64,000 nt of DNA from Thermoplasmata archaeon (GCA_015063225.1 SUSU01000005.1:1-64000); one strand, 5' to 3'. Counted from the first letter of the stretch, positions 1 through 9,398 are shown. A program made the numbers and translations. The notes: a model not told the origin generated them from the sequence alone.

Positions 1-930
1 ATGGTCATCTTCATCATCACTCTCAATCAATACATCTGCAAACACAACTTGTGCTTTTACATGTCCCTGATTTGCAGCTAACTCTATCCATCTTCTAAAT
101 AGCCCCTCATCCTGTTCAACTTTAACACCTTGTTTATAGAACATCGCCAAACGATATTGGGCATCAGACAGCCCCGATTTAGCTTGATCCAATACAACAT
201 CCAAGGAATCCATTGAGGCTTCGTGGTAAAGAGCACACACCTTTTTTGGCCTACCGTCTGCAACAATAGCGCCTTTATCAATCCACACAACACGAGTGCA
301 TAAGGATTCTACAGATCCAGGCGAATGAGACACGTACACTACAGTTTTGCCATCTTTCAAAATTTTTCTAAAATAATCTGAAGCTTTAGCAGAAAAAGTA
401 GCATCGCCCGTGCTCAATATTTCATCCACAAGCATAATTTCTGCATCAACATGGATCATTATGGAAAAGGCAAGTCTGCTTCTCATTCCAGAAGAATATG
501 TCCTCACAGGGTTGTCAATATAGCTCCCTATTCCCGAATAATCTATTATTTCGTCAATTTTTGATTCAATTTGCTTCTTCGAAAAACCATACAGTTCTCC
601 TTTTAAAACAATATTTTCCCTGCCAGATAAATCTGGGTGGAACCCCATACCCAATTCAAGTATTGCTGCGACCTTCCCATCTATGTTGACTGTTCCCGAA
701 TCTGGTTCCAATATTTTGGCCATTATGCTAAGAAGTGTTGATTTTCCTGCACCATTATTTCCGATAATTCCCAATATTTCCCCCTTTTTCACATCTAAAT
801 TTAATCCATCTAAAACGCGATTTTCGATTCTTGTTTTTCCCTTTTTCAATAACCCTTTCTTATTCCCATCACTATCCAAATAGTATGCAAGTGTAACATC
901 CCTCAATTCAATAGCATTATCTGGATTCAT
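1..930 (-). CDS. Polysaccharide-export ABC transporter ATPase with C-terminal Sel1 repeat (3' end outside window)
   Basis: This is the ATP-binding subunit of a Wzt/TagH-type exporter that would power movement of a lipid-linked glycan across the cytoplasmic membrane. Reading from ATG at 930, the 310 visible codons show Walker A GNNGAGKST, the signature YSSGMRSRLAFS and Walker B LVDEILSTGD. After the nucleotide-binding domain, the last roughly 55 visible residues form a Sel1-type helical repeat (SDAQYRLAMFYKQG, then WIELAANQGHVKAQ). The frame is open to the window edge, so the tail may contain more repeats. The permease partner starts from 1870 on the same strand, upstream. Wzt tails usually bind glycan through a beta-sandwich; a Sel1 tail here is unusual. 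The region is AT-rich compared with the rest of the window. Confidence 0.9.
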   Translation of the reverse strand, partial: MNPDNAIELRDVTLAYYLDSDGNKKGLLKKGKTRIENRVLDGLNLDVKKGEILGIIGNNGAGKSTLLSIMAKILEPDSGTVNIDGKVAAILELGMGFHPDLSGRENIVLKGELYGFSKKQIESKIDEIIDYSGIGSYIDNPVRTYSSGMRSRLAFSIMIHVDAEIMLVDEILSTGDATFSAKASDYFRKILKDGKTVVYVSHSPGSVESLCTRVVWIDKGAIVADGRPKKVCALYHEASMDSLDVVLDQAKSGLSDAQYRLAMFYKQGVKVEQDEGLFRRWIELAANQGHVKAQVVFADVLIESDDEDDH

Positions 931-1066
931 GTTTTCACCCGATTAGAACAATATTTTCGCCCGAATCTTTCAATTATAACGGATCACACGCCTGCAAGTG
1001 TTCGCTTTGCGTACATTAGAAACTGACATTTACTCTGTTAAATGTAATTTGCATTGGCATAATAAA

Positions 1067-1870
1067 TTATAGTCTTTTCACAAAACCACGTTTAAGTTTC
1101 TGAAATACTAAATAACCAACTAAAAGCATGGACACAGACAACAATGGGCACATCATTATGTAAATTGTACCTGGCATCTCAGCCCAATACAAAATATCAT
1201 GAACCCACTCAATATAATAGGTGAGTGGATTTAACCATATTACTTCCAATAAAATGCCCGTAGCATCAGATGCCATGTAACGCATAGGAGTCAATACAAA
1301 CAATGCAATGCCCATTGATCCAAGAGCGTACTGAATGTCCCTCACATAAACAGTCAGTGAAGAAAGAAGAAAAATGCAACCAACTCCAAAAATAAATGCT
1401 AATATCAACAAGGGAACTAATGTAAGGAGACAGACGATATCAATAGGATATCCCGTAATTACCAACGTAACCAGCACTATAAAATATCCGATTATGCAAA
1501 CAATCATTGCAGATATCGCATTTGCTAACACAAGAATTTCTTTTGGAAGATACATTTTTTTAATCATTCCAGCGTTCCCAGTAAATGCATTAGTGCCCCC
1601 AACTATACAACGAGTAAGAAAATGAAAAAGAAATATAGCTGTTGAAATAAAGACCCACCTATTTTCGATAGATGTGCTTGTTCTAATCTCTGTGAATATC
1701 ACATAATACATCAGCATCAAAATAAGTGGCGTTATAAAATTCCAAGCAAACCCCAGAACAGAGTTTCTATACTTGCCATATAAATTCTTAGCTACAAGCG
1801 AACGAAGAATGGTCCGGGAGTTATAAACCTCCATGATATCGTGCTTGAGTGATTCAAAAGCGCCCGTCAT
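1067..1870 (-). CDS. ABC-2 type polysaccharide exporter permease
   Basis: A 267-residue Wzm/TagG-family membrane subunit. It has the family's short amphipathic N-terminus followed by about six hydrophobic helices. It retains the typical N-terminal motif of this family (LVAKNLYGKYRNSVLGFAWN) and the C-terminal motif WLNPLTYYIEWVHDILYW. It lies upstream of the ATPase ending off the window, and the two would assemble into one exporter. The start ATG at 1870 fits the family length. The stop is TAA. It is not a close copy of the second permease at 11589-12368, so the window encodes two separate export systems. Confidence 0.9.
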   Translation of the reverse strand: MTGAFESLKHDIMEVYNSRTILRSLVAKNLYGKYRNSVLGFAWNFITPLILMLMYYVIFTEIRTSTSIENRWVFISTAIFLFHFLTRCIVGGTNAFTGNAGMIKKMYLPKEILVLANAISAMIVCIIGYFIVLVTLVITGYPIDIVCLLTLVPLLILAFIFGVGCIFLLSSLTVYVRDIQYALGSMGIALFVLTPMRYMASDATGILLEVIWLNPLTYYIEWVHDILYWAEMPGTIYIMMCPLLSVSMLLVGYLVFQKLKRGFVKRL

Positions 1871-2196
1871 CTAACATCACTATACAGTTTACTCATCAAC
1901 AGACCAATTAGCATTTCCGAAACCCCGCAAACAGGGCATCAGCAATATAACAAACTAAGAAGTGTGAATCATCCACTCTTTATTATCATTACTCTCACAA
2001 AAGACAACAATGATGATTGGATTATCTATTAAGAAAGGTGAGAATCCCAATAAATAGCATTTAGTCGTAGGAGCGTTTGACGAACACAATTACGAAAATC
2101 TTTACTAGACAATCTAATTCATTTAAAACAAATATAACAAACAATGTTTCATAAAACGTTCAAAACAATAGATACCGCGAATGGAGGTTGTTAACC
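1871..2196. other. AT-rich divergent intergenic region
   Basis: This 326-bp gap separates the minus-strand exporter from the plus-strand sugar-acid cassette and should carry promoters for both. No coding frame with convincing features was seen. A 10-bp motif, ACGTTCAAAA, at 2156-2165 sits 41 bp before the first cassette gene and recurs at 2752-2761, 52 bp before the cytidylyltransferase start. It may be a shared promoter element, but two occurrences in AT-rich DNA are weak evidence. Confidence 0.5.
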
Positions 2197-2646
2197 GTGA
2201 TCATTGATAGAATAGAAAAAGTAACGCAATATTGCCCCCCACCCTTTCAACCAATAGTTTCCAAGATTTTGTGCAATATTAATCAATTTGAGATTGGGGA
2301 GCATACAATCAATGAACGCATACTCGTAAAACACGTTGTTGTAAAAACTGTTCCAATTGATGAAGCAATCATAGAAGACCATAACCACCACATTGACATC
2401 CAGATTCCTTTAAACAACACAGAATTGATGAATATTTATAACAGAAACAATTCGAAATTGAAAACAAAATACGATTCCCTAAATGACGTTTCATACTACA
2501 AAACTCCAGGCGACATGATTGCATCTGCTCGCATCCTGCCAGGATACTTTATACTCATAGAACCCCATGAGATGCATCAACCTCAAATTGCCATAGGGCC
2601 CTCGTACACTTTAGATAAGATTGTGATAAAAATAGACCTGTCATGA
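2197..2646 (+). CDS. YhcH/YjgK/YiaL family protein (NanQ-like sugar anomerase candidate)
   Basis: A 149-residue cupin-like protein of the YhcH/YjgK/YiaL (DUF386) family. Family hallmarks are EDHNHHIDIQIPL in the middle and PGYFILIEPHEMHQPQIAIG near the end, where histidines and acidic residues line the metal-binding barrel. Characterised relatives include NanQ, which speeds anomerisation of N-acetylneuraminate. GTG at 2197 is preferred over TTG at 2188 because GGAGGT lies eight bases upstream and the resulting N-terminus matches the family. It opens a cassette with a CMP-sugar-acid cytidylyltransferase, which supports a role on a 2-keto sugar acid. The exact substrate cannot be read from sequence. 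Confidence 0.8.
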   Translation: MIIDRIEKVTQYCPPPFQPIVSKILCNINQFEIGEHTINERILVKHVVVKTVPIDEAIIEDHNHHIDIQIPLNNTELMNIYNRNNSKLKTKYDSLNDVSYYKTPGDMIASARILPGYFILIEPHEMHQPQIAIGPSYTLDKIVIKIDLS

Positions 2647-2803
2647 TGTCATCCAGAATTCATTGTCAATCAACCATCATGAACATATTGTGTACTTATG
2701 GAACGCCACCATGATTATTAGCTAATACCTTTCAAATGATGATGTTTAATTACGTTCAAAATCATATTATACCCAAATGTCTTGCTATGTCTGTGAGGTA
2801 TAA

Positions 2804-3466
2804 TTGTCTTCGAAAGTTGTGGCTTTGGTACCCATAAAACTCGGATCGAAAAGAGTTCCGAAAAAAAATATAAGGCCGTTCTACGACGGCACACCATTGA
2901 TGCACTTTATTCAACGCGCTTGCATCGATTCTCAGCTTATAGATGACATTTATGTCTACTGCTCAGATGAATCCATAAAAGACTATATTCTACCTGAAGT
3001 TCATTTCCTTAAACGCCCAGAGTATCTTGACGGCGATAACATCAATGCCAATGATATTATACGGGAATTCATGAAATCCGTCCCCGCAGATATTTACGTT
3101 AATGTCCATGCTACATCGCCTTTTGCAAAATCAACAACAATTGACAGCTGCATCCGCCACGTATCAAGTGGCGAATATGACAGTGCTTTCTGCGCAGAAT
3201 GCGTCAGAGCATTTATGTGGGAAAATAACAAACCAATTAACTTCGATCCAAGCCACTTCCCCCGCACACAGGATCTGCCAGACATATATGCCGAGACATC
3301 TATCGCATATGTCTTTACCCAAGAAACTTTTAACAAATACAACAGGCGTGTTGGAACCAACCCATTTATCCAAGTTGTTGATAAAATCGAAGCCATAGAT
3401 ATCGATTATCCTGAAGATTTTATCATTGCAGATGCCATTTACAAGGAGGTTATTAACAGATCATGA
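2804..3466 (+). CDS. Acylneuraminate/CMP-sugar-acid cytidylyltransferase
   Basis: This enzyme would activate a 2-keto sugar acid with CTP to give a CMP-sugar for glycosyl transfer. The 220 residues match the NeuA/KdsB family: N-terminal PIKLGSKRVPKKNIRPF is the nucleotide-binding loop, followed by NVHATSPFAKSTTIDSCI and a late DIDYPEDFIIADA motif. The start is TTG at 2804 with GAGGT just upstream; GTG at 2819 is an alternative. The stop codon overlaps the next gene by four bases. Whether the substrate is a sialic acid, legionaminic-type acid, Kdo or another ulosonate is not decided by sequence. No NeuB-type synthase is visible in the window. Confidence 0.85.
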   Translation: MSSKVVALVPIKLGSKRVPKKNIRPFYDGTPLMHFIQRACIDSQLIDDIYVYCSDESIKDYILPEVHFLKRPEYLDGDNINANDIIREFMKSVPADIYVNVHATSPFAKSTTIDSCIRHVSSGEYDSAFCAECVRAFMWENNKPINFDPSHFPRTQDLPDIYAETSIAYVFTQETFNKYNRRVGTNPFIQVVDKIEAIDIDYPEDFIIADAIYKEVINRS

Positions 3467-4491
3467 CAGTGCAAATTACCGACTGCACCATAAGAGATGG
3501 GGGGTATTTGATGAATAAAAACTTCAGCCCCGAATTCGTAAAATCAATCATGAAAAATCTTGCTGATGCAGGAATAAACTTCGTAGAAACAGGATTTTTA
3601 CAAACAAAAGTAAACGGCGAATCGATTGTATATCACAACTCCAAGGACGTCGTTAAATATCTCCCACTTGACAGAAAGAATACTCAATTTCTTGGTTTCT
3701 GCGATAACAGCAGATATTCGATTGATGATTTAGACGATTATAATGGACAATCCTTTAAATGGATGCGCATTTCCTTTGGAAAGCACGAAATCGACCCATC
3801 ATTACGTTTTTGTGCTGAAGCTCAAAAAAAAGGATATATAGTACAATTCAACCCAATGGACGCTATAGGATATTCAGATGAAGAATGGAAGTCACTGGTT
3901 TCAAAAGTCAACGAGGTTAAACCGGGCTCCTTTTCATTAGTCGACACATTTGGGGCAATGCACCTAAGTGACCTCATACACTTCTTTAAGATGACGGACG
4001 AGGTCTTGGATAAAGATATCAAAATTGGTCTCCACTCCCATGATAATCTTGGTCTCTCAAATGCTCTCGCCGAAACCATGATGATGCTGGCCGAAGAATC
4101 CGGAAGAGACATCATTGTTGACGGATCATTATTCGGAATGGGGCGCGGTGCAGGCAATGCCTCTACCGAACTGTTGGCTGATCTAATCAATAGAAAGTAT
4201 GGGGGTAATTACAACCTGCCACTTCTACTTGACACAATTAATGAATTCATCATCCCCCTTCGTGAATCGATTAATTGGGGCTATGACCTGCCAATGTTCA
4301 TTTGTGGCACCAAACGTGCACATGTGGATAATGTTTATCATCTCCAAAAAACCCACAATTGTTCAATTAGTGATATGTATGAGGTAATAAGCAACCTCTC
4401 ACCTTCAGATCGTACCAGGTATGGGAATCATTATTCAAAAACCGATTTTTCTGCTCTTGAGAAAGAATACGAAACGATCAAATCTAAGTGA
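3463..4491 (+). CDS. DRE-TIM (HMG-CoA lyase-like) aldolase
   Basis: A 342-residue TIM-barrel metalloenzyme of the family that includes 4-hydroxy-2-oxovalerate aldolase, homocitrate synthase and HMG-CoA lyase. It has the opening DCTIRDGG motif, the divalent-metal HxH motif in LHSHDNLGLSNA, and the glycine-rich GMGRGAGNASTELL segment. These enzymes form or break a carbon-carbon bond next to a keto acid such as pyruvate. It overlaps the cytidylyltransferase stop and runs directly into a TPP enzyme, so in this cassette it probably builds or trims the carbon skeleton of an activated sugar acid. That role is inferred from context. Confidence 0.8.
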   Translation: MTVQITDCTIRDGGYLMNKNFSPEFVKSIMKNLADAGINFVETGFLQTKVNGESIVYHNSKDVVKYLPLDRKNTQFLGFCDNSRYSIDDLDDYNGQSFKWMRISFGKHEIDPSLRFCAEAQKKGYIVQFNPMDAIGYSDEEWKSLVSKVNEVKPGSFSLVDTFGAMHLSDLIHFFKMTDEVLDKDIKIGLHSHDNLGLSNALAETMMMLAEESGRDIIVDGSLFGMGRGAGNASTELLADLINRKYGGNYNLPLLLDTINEFIIPLRESINWGYDLPMFICGTKRAHVDNVYHLQKTHNCSISDMYEVISNLSPSDRTRYGNHYSKTDFSALEKEYETIKSK

Positions 4492-4497
4492 GTTCAT

Positions 4498-6094
4498 ATG
4501 AATTGTGCAGACTATCTAGTTGATTTCCTAATATCCAAAGGAGTCACAGACATATTCGGTTATTCCGGCGGATACATAGTACCATTCATAGAAGCATTGT
4601 ACAACAGAAGAGATCAAATTACAACACACATATGCTACCACGAACAGGGTTGTGCTTTCGCCGCCAATGGTTTTGCACGCGCATCTGGGAGACTAGGGGT
4701 TTATTTTACAACATCTGGGCCTGGTGCAGTTAACGCATTTGGCGGATTAGCTGATGCGTGGTTCGACGGCATTCCAGTTATGGGGATATGTGGGAATGTA
4801 CCAACCCATGAGCAAAAAGGTTACTCGGGCATCCGTCAAAACGGATTCCAAGAAATGGACATCGTATCCATGACTAAACACATTACTAAATACTCAGTTA
4901 CTCCACTCAATGCAGAAGAATTCCCAGAAATCATTAATCGTGCATACAATCTTGCAATGATTGGCAGGCAAGGAGGTGTAATCATTGATTTTCCATTCAA
5001 CATCCAAAAAGCCGATTGTAATTGTAGGTAATGGTGTTAGAGAATCAGGAGCCGCAGATATTCTCCATGAATTCTACGAAAAAACCAAAATACCGGTTCT
5101 AACAACGATGAATGCTGTAGACCTCATGCAAGATGAATGGAAATTAGGATTCATTGGCACGTATGGACACCGCGTTGCCAACATGATTGTATCCCAATGC
5201 GATTTAGTTATAGCGATAGGCGCACGCCTTGGTCTTAGGCAAACTGGCAATAAAAAAGAATACTTCGCACCAAATGCTAAACTGATACGTGCAGATATTG
5301 ATCAGTCAGAACTCAGCAGAACAGTAAAGAATGATGAAGAGAAGTATCTTATTGATGCTAAAGAGTTCCTTTCAAAATTACTAGCTGAAAATATTCCCAC
5401 ATATTCCGAATGGAATTCAAAATGCTTCCAAGCCAAAGCAATTCTAAGCCCTTTTGACAAAGAACTTGGAAACTTATGTATTGAGTATATTTCCTCATTG
5501 TTACCGGATGATCCCCTTGTAGCAGTAGATATTGGTCAAAATCAATGTTGGGCCGCCCAATCCCTAACATTAAAAGGTAAAAACGGACGCATTCTTATCG
5601 GAGGCAGTTACGGATCCATGGGTTGTGGTTTACCTTATGCTATAGGCTCTTCGATTTATCTCAAAAAACAGCCTATTTATTGCATTACTGGAGATGGTGG
5701 ATTACAAATGAATATCCAAGAACTACAAACTGTAGCTTCTGAACAATTACCAATCAAAATATTTGTAATTAATAATAAAACGCTCGGCAAAATAACCGAA
5801 ATTCAAAGAGGCGGCTACAATGAACACTATCTGATAACTACCGAAAGTAGTGGATATGTCGCCCCGGATTTTGAAAAAATTTCAAATGCATATGGCATTA
5901 GATCAACTACTGTGTATTCGTATTTGGAATTAGAATCATTCAAAGACTGGTTGTATGATTTAGAACCTTGCTTATTCAACATCATATTGCCTGAAGCAAC
6001 ATGGCTATTACCAAAAATGAACTGGAATGAAAAAGAAATGCTCCCGCTCCTCGATTCGAATATTATGCAACAAGTAAAAGACATCCTTTCATGA
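4498..6094 (+). pseudogene. Acetolactate-synthase-like TPP enzyme, frameshifted at the domain linker
   Basis: The protein family condenses a 2-keto acid through thiamine diphosphate. The first frame (from ATG 4498, 177 codons) is the pyrimidine-binding domain with catalytic glutamate in CYHEQGCAFAANGFARASG. The second frame (ending 6094) holds the central domain, from KPIVIVGNGVRESG, and the diphosphate-binding domain with GDGGLQMNIQ and INNKTLG. They meet at the A5 run 5006-5010, where a one-base shift joins FNIQ directly to KPIVIVG. In known family members this boundary is a linker of roughly 40 residues, which is missing here. Either a small out-of-frame deletion has broken the gene, or the assembly is wrong. 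Flanking cassette genes are intact. Confidence 0.75.
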
Positions 6095-6103
6095 GGACAG
6101 TAA

Positions 6104-6592
6104 ATGCGCATCAAACTACTAGTCATGGATGTTGACGGCACCCTAACGGATGGTAAAATCCATATGGGACAATCAGGAGAATTATTCAAAACATTCGACA
6201 TCAAAGATGGCTATGGGATTTATTCTCTATTGAAAAAATATGATATTATACCCGCCATAATAACTGGTAGATTCTCAGATATTGTGTTAAACAGATGTAG
6301 TGAACTGGGCATTACTGAGATATACCAAGGATGTACAGATAAAATTCAACCATTGTACAATCTTGCTACAAAATATAACCTTATGATTGACAAATATGGC
6401 ATTATTAAGGGTTGTGCGTATATCGGCGATGATCTTATTGATTTGCCATGCATGGAAAAATGCGAACTAACCGCGTGCCCCGCAGACGCGGTCCAAGAAA
6501 TACGTAGCATAGCTAACTATGTCTGTAAAACCAATGGCGGCAACGGTGCTGTACGTGAATTCATCGAATGGATTATCGACAACAATGACTAA
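6104..6592 (+). CDS. KdsC-like HAD phosphatase
   Basis: A 162-residue member of the haloacid dehalogenase C0 group, like KdsC and the phosphatase domains attached to some NeuA enzymes. It removes phosphate from an 8- or 9-phosphorylated sugar acid before CMP activation. Visible motifs are DVDGTLTDG near residue 9, IITGR in the middle and the late GDDLIDLPCMEKC. It has no cap insertion, which is normal for tetrameric KdsC enzymes. It starts ten bases after the TPP enzyme with GAGGA upstream. It supports the view that the cassette makes a phosphorylated ulosonic-type acid. Confidence 0.85.
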   Translation: MRIKLLVMDVDGTLTDGKIHMGQSGELFKTFDIKDGYGIYSLLKKYDIIPAIITGRFSDIVLNRCSELGITEIYQGCTDKIQPLYNLATKYNLMIDKYGIIKGCAYIGDDLIDLPCMEKCELTACPADAVQEIRSIANYVCKTNGGNGAVREFIEWIIDNND

Positions 6593-6637
6593 CTACTTAT
6601 GAGACTATCTAATAATCAAATAAAAGGAATTGAAAGA

Positions 6638-7678
6638 TTAACGTTCCATTTTAGATCTGATCGTTCTCTTAATGTCTGTTATAGGATCAACATTCAATGG
6701 ATCGACATTTCTATTAACTGCAACAAAGAAAGATAGATGGTCCCCGAACATAATCGAATAAACCATCCTCTCAAGAAGAGTATCCCCCTTAATGTCCACG
6801 ACAATCGGGGACAATCCCTTCTTCTTCATGACCTCGACAGTGGAATCCACCAGCTTGCAGATGTCCTTGTCCATATAATCCCTGAGGATGATGGGCAAGA
6901 ACAACTCCCTGTGTGAATCCTCATACCACCCCACAATCTCATTGTGGTTGAACTCGGGCATCACGCCGGAGAAAGCAATCAATTTGGAATTCTCGTTCAG
7001 CTGGTTCTTCAGTCTCACCGCAACGGCATCCATATCCGGAGTACCGTACACGACGGGGATCCTCGCACCGGAGGAACAGCACTCCTTCGTTACCTCATCC
7101 GCAATCCAATGAGTGTACGAATCATCAAGCTCCATATGCTCCATAGATGCTTGCAGCCACGGCAGCATCCTCCTGAGCTGATACCTTATGCCGGGACCTC
7201 CGGCATCCTCGATGATCCCGCCGACGATACCGATGAACCATCCGATGGCGGAACGGGGTTGTATCTTCTCCCCGCCGATCTTCACAAGTATATTCCCGTT
7301 CTCATGAGCGAGTCTCTCGAGCTCCCCACCATAGGTAACGACAACGGTATCGATACCCATGCCCATGGCCTTGTTGTACAGCTCGATGGTCTCGAAGGTG
7401 TTCCCACTATAGGAACACGCAACAAACAGCGTATCGTCCCCGACCCACGCGGGCAGGGCCATCGTCTTGGCGACGGAAACGTCGACAGGACAGCTGTAGT
7501 ACATGGAATCCCTGTAAACTGCACCTCCTATCGCGGACGCACCCATACCGGCAAGGATGATGTGCTTGTAGTCCTTGTTAATCCCAGAGACAACGTTCAA
7601 TCCGGCCTCGAGATCATCCACAAACCCGTGGACCTCCTCATACATGCCATTCAGCGATTCGGTAGCGTACTGTCCCAT
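6638..7678 (-). CDS. Bifunctional phosphoglucose/phosphomannose isomerase family protein
   Basis: A 346-residue SIS-fold enzyme that interconverts fructose 6-phosphate with glucose 6-phosphate and/or mannose 6-phosphate. It shows the SIS entry motif GMGASAIGG (about residue 45), the phosphate-binding serine cluster CSYSGNTFET and PEFNHNEIVGW, whose histidine and glutamate belong to the active site. Base composition is nearer the GC-rich genome than the preceding cassette. It is transcribed towards the cassette, separated by 45 bp. It supplies hexose phosphates for the surrounding glycan genes. Which of the two isomerase activities predominates is uncertain. Confidence 0.88.
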   Translation of the reverse strand: MGQYATESLNGMYEEVHGFVDDLEAGLNVVSGINKDYKHIILAGMGASAIGGAVYRDSMYYSCPVDVSVAKTMALPAWVGDDTLFVACSYSGNTFETIELYNKAMGMGIDTVVVTYGGELERLAHENGNILVKIGGEKIQPRSAIGWFIGIVGGIIEDAGGPGIRYQLRRMLPWLQASMEHMELDDSYTHWIADEVTKECCSSGARIPVVYGTPDMDAVAVRLKNQLNENSKLIAFSGVMPEFNHNEIVGWYEDSHRELFLPIILRDYMDKDICKLVDSTVEVMKKKGLSPIVVDIKGDTLLERMVYSIMFGDHLSFFVAVNRNVDPLNVDPITDIKRTIRSKMER

Positions 7679-7820
7679 GAAGGAGACTCTCCAATACTCT
7701 CAGTATTTTCTTTCACTATAATAATAGTCCTCATATCAGAAATGACAACATTTTACACATCACAATAAGTGTAAACCCATAATCCAAACCCCCATCGATA
7801 CTCCGAAACAATAACAGGCG

Positions 7821-9398
7821 ATGTCTGAAATACCACCACCAGGATTCACATCCGTGGCCGAGGAACAGGATTCCGAATCACTCCAATTCACCGAAGGAAT
7901 CATATCGTCCAGGGAATCCTCCGTCGATGCCATCATCCATCCCGCCGGGAAGGAACCCGACCGCATCGACGACCTCAGGGCCAAACTCTACATCCTCAAG
8001 GACGCCCTCAGGACCAAAGGCTTCAAGGGGTTCGTGGACTGCGGCTACAACGCCGTCATGAGCATGATCGGCCGCAAGGACCTCCTCCCTCCGGAACAGA
8101 AACCAGAGGAGAATGAAGAAGAAGTCCCGGATATCGAGGGGGACATCGACAAAGCCATCCAATCCTCCCACCCTTGCGATTCAAATATCCGCATCCTCGA
8201 CATCGTCAACTACATGATCTGCCCCCCCGTATCCGGCGGGATGCTCAGGGTCCTCGCCCCCCTGGAAAAAATACCGAAGGACAGCGGCATCACCATCGAC
8301 ATGGTGTTCGGCACCTGGGGCGCACAGTACGCCAGATCCTGCGAGGACTATCTCAACCGCATACCCGTGATCGGCCTCTCCAAGGGAGTCGTGGTTCCCC
8401 TCTACACCAAGGACCTCCCGGGTATCCCCGAGGACCTCCCCAAGGACGTGTGGATCACCGTATCCAAAGTACTCTTAGACTATGCCGTCACCCTCGTATC
8501 CAAGGAGAAGTACGACATCATCCAGATAGAGCACTCCCAGCTCTCATGGATGGTTCCCGCTCTCCGTATGGCATCCCCCTCCTCCAAGATTGTTCTCGAC
8601 GCCCACAACGCCGAATACAGGGTGTTCGAGACCTGGCTCCCCCATACCACAGAGAAGGACCGTAGGGAGATTGAATCAAACTATCAGAAGATGAAAGCCT
8701 GGGAATCCAGGGTGTGGGGCTGGTACGATGCCGCCTTCACCGTCTCCCCGGTCGAGGAGGACCTCCTCCGCGCCGCAGGCGTGGAGGACGTCTGTCTCGT
8801 CCCCACTGGGGGCGGCATCGACCCCGCTAAGTACGCCCCCGTCCCCGGTATCGAGAAGAGATACGACATCCTCTACATCGGGAGCATGAACTGGTTCCCC
8901 AACTACCACGGCCTCAAATGGTTCCTCAGGGAGGTCTATCCCATCATCGTCTCCAGGAGGCCCGGCACCGACTTCCACATCGTCGGCAACGGTACGCCTG
9001 ACAAGGAACTCCTCAGGATAGTGTCCAAGGTCAAGGGGGTCAAGTTCTGGGGCTTCCAGGAAGACGATGTGCAGTTCTTCCACACCTCCAGGGTGTTCGT
9101 CGTCCCCCTCTGGATCGGCGCAGGTGCCAGGGTGAAGATTCCCACAGCCTGGGCCGCGGGAATCCCCATCGTGTCCACCGTCTTCGGGGCCGAGGGCCTT
9201 CCCGCCGAGGACGGGAGGAACATGTTCCTCACCGACTCCCCCGAGACCTTCGCCGAGGATGTCATCTCCCTCCTCAACAATCAGGAACTCTCCGACAGGA
9301 TATCACAGAACGCACTCGAGACCCTCCGCGGCAATTACACCACGGAGATCTGCGCCGAGAAACTGGTGAAGGACTACAAGGAGATCGCGAAGCATTAA
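7821..9398 (+). CDS. GT4-family glycosyltransferase with long N-terminal extension
   Basis: A 525-residue GT-B glycosyltransferase. The GT4 core begins near residue 118 (NIRILDIVNYMICPPVSGG). It contains LDAHNAEYRVFE, DILYIGSMNWFPNYHGL, and the donor-binding region WIGAGARVKIPTAWAAGIPIVST. The first roughly 115 residues are acidic and low in predicted structure except for a helical stretch, and match no domain recognised here. The gene is divergent from the isomerase and converges on a paralogue whose stop codon overlaps its own at 9395-9398. Donor and acceptor sugars are unknown. Confidence 0.88.
   Translation: MSEIPPPGFTSVAEEQDSESLQFTEGIISSRESSVDAIIHPAGKEPDRIDDLRAKLYILKDALRTKGFKGFVDCGYNAVMSMIGRKDLLPPEQKPEENEEEVPDIEGDIDKAIQSSHPCDSNIRILDIVNYMICPPVSGGMLRVLAPLEKIPKDSGITIDMVFGTWGAQYARSCEDYLNRIPVIGLSKGVVVPLYTKDLPGIPEDLPKDVWITVSKVLLDYAVTLVSKEKYDIIQIEHSQLSWMVPALRMASPSSKIVLDAHNAEYRVFETWLPHTTEKDRREIESNYQKMKAWESRVWGWYDAAFTVSPVEEDLLRAAGVEDVCLVPTGGGIDPAKYAPVPGIEKRYDILYIGSMNWFPNYHGLKWFLREVYPIIVSRRPGTDFHIVGNGTPDKELLRIVSKVKGVKFWGFQEDDVQFFHTSRVFVVPLWIGAGARVKIPTAWAAGIPIVSTVFGAEGLPAEDGRNMFLTDSPETFAEDVISLLNNQELSDRISQNALETLRGNYTTEICAEKLVKDYKEIAKH

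Noticed and set aside
4985-5031. Programmed +1 frameshift in the TPP enzyme
   Set aside because: The site lacks a recognised shift signal and the inter-domain linker is missing as well, so damage or assembly error is more likely.
2197-6592. Ordinary sialic acid (neuBCA) operon
   Set aside because: No NeuB-type synthase or NeuC-type epimerase is present; only the cytidylyltransferase and anomerase-like genes fit, so the product is left open.
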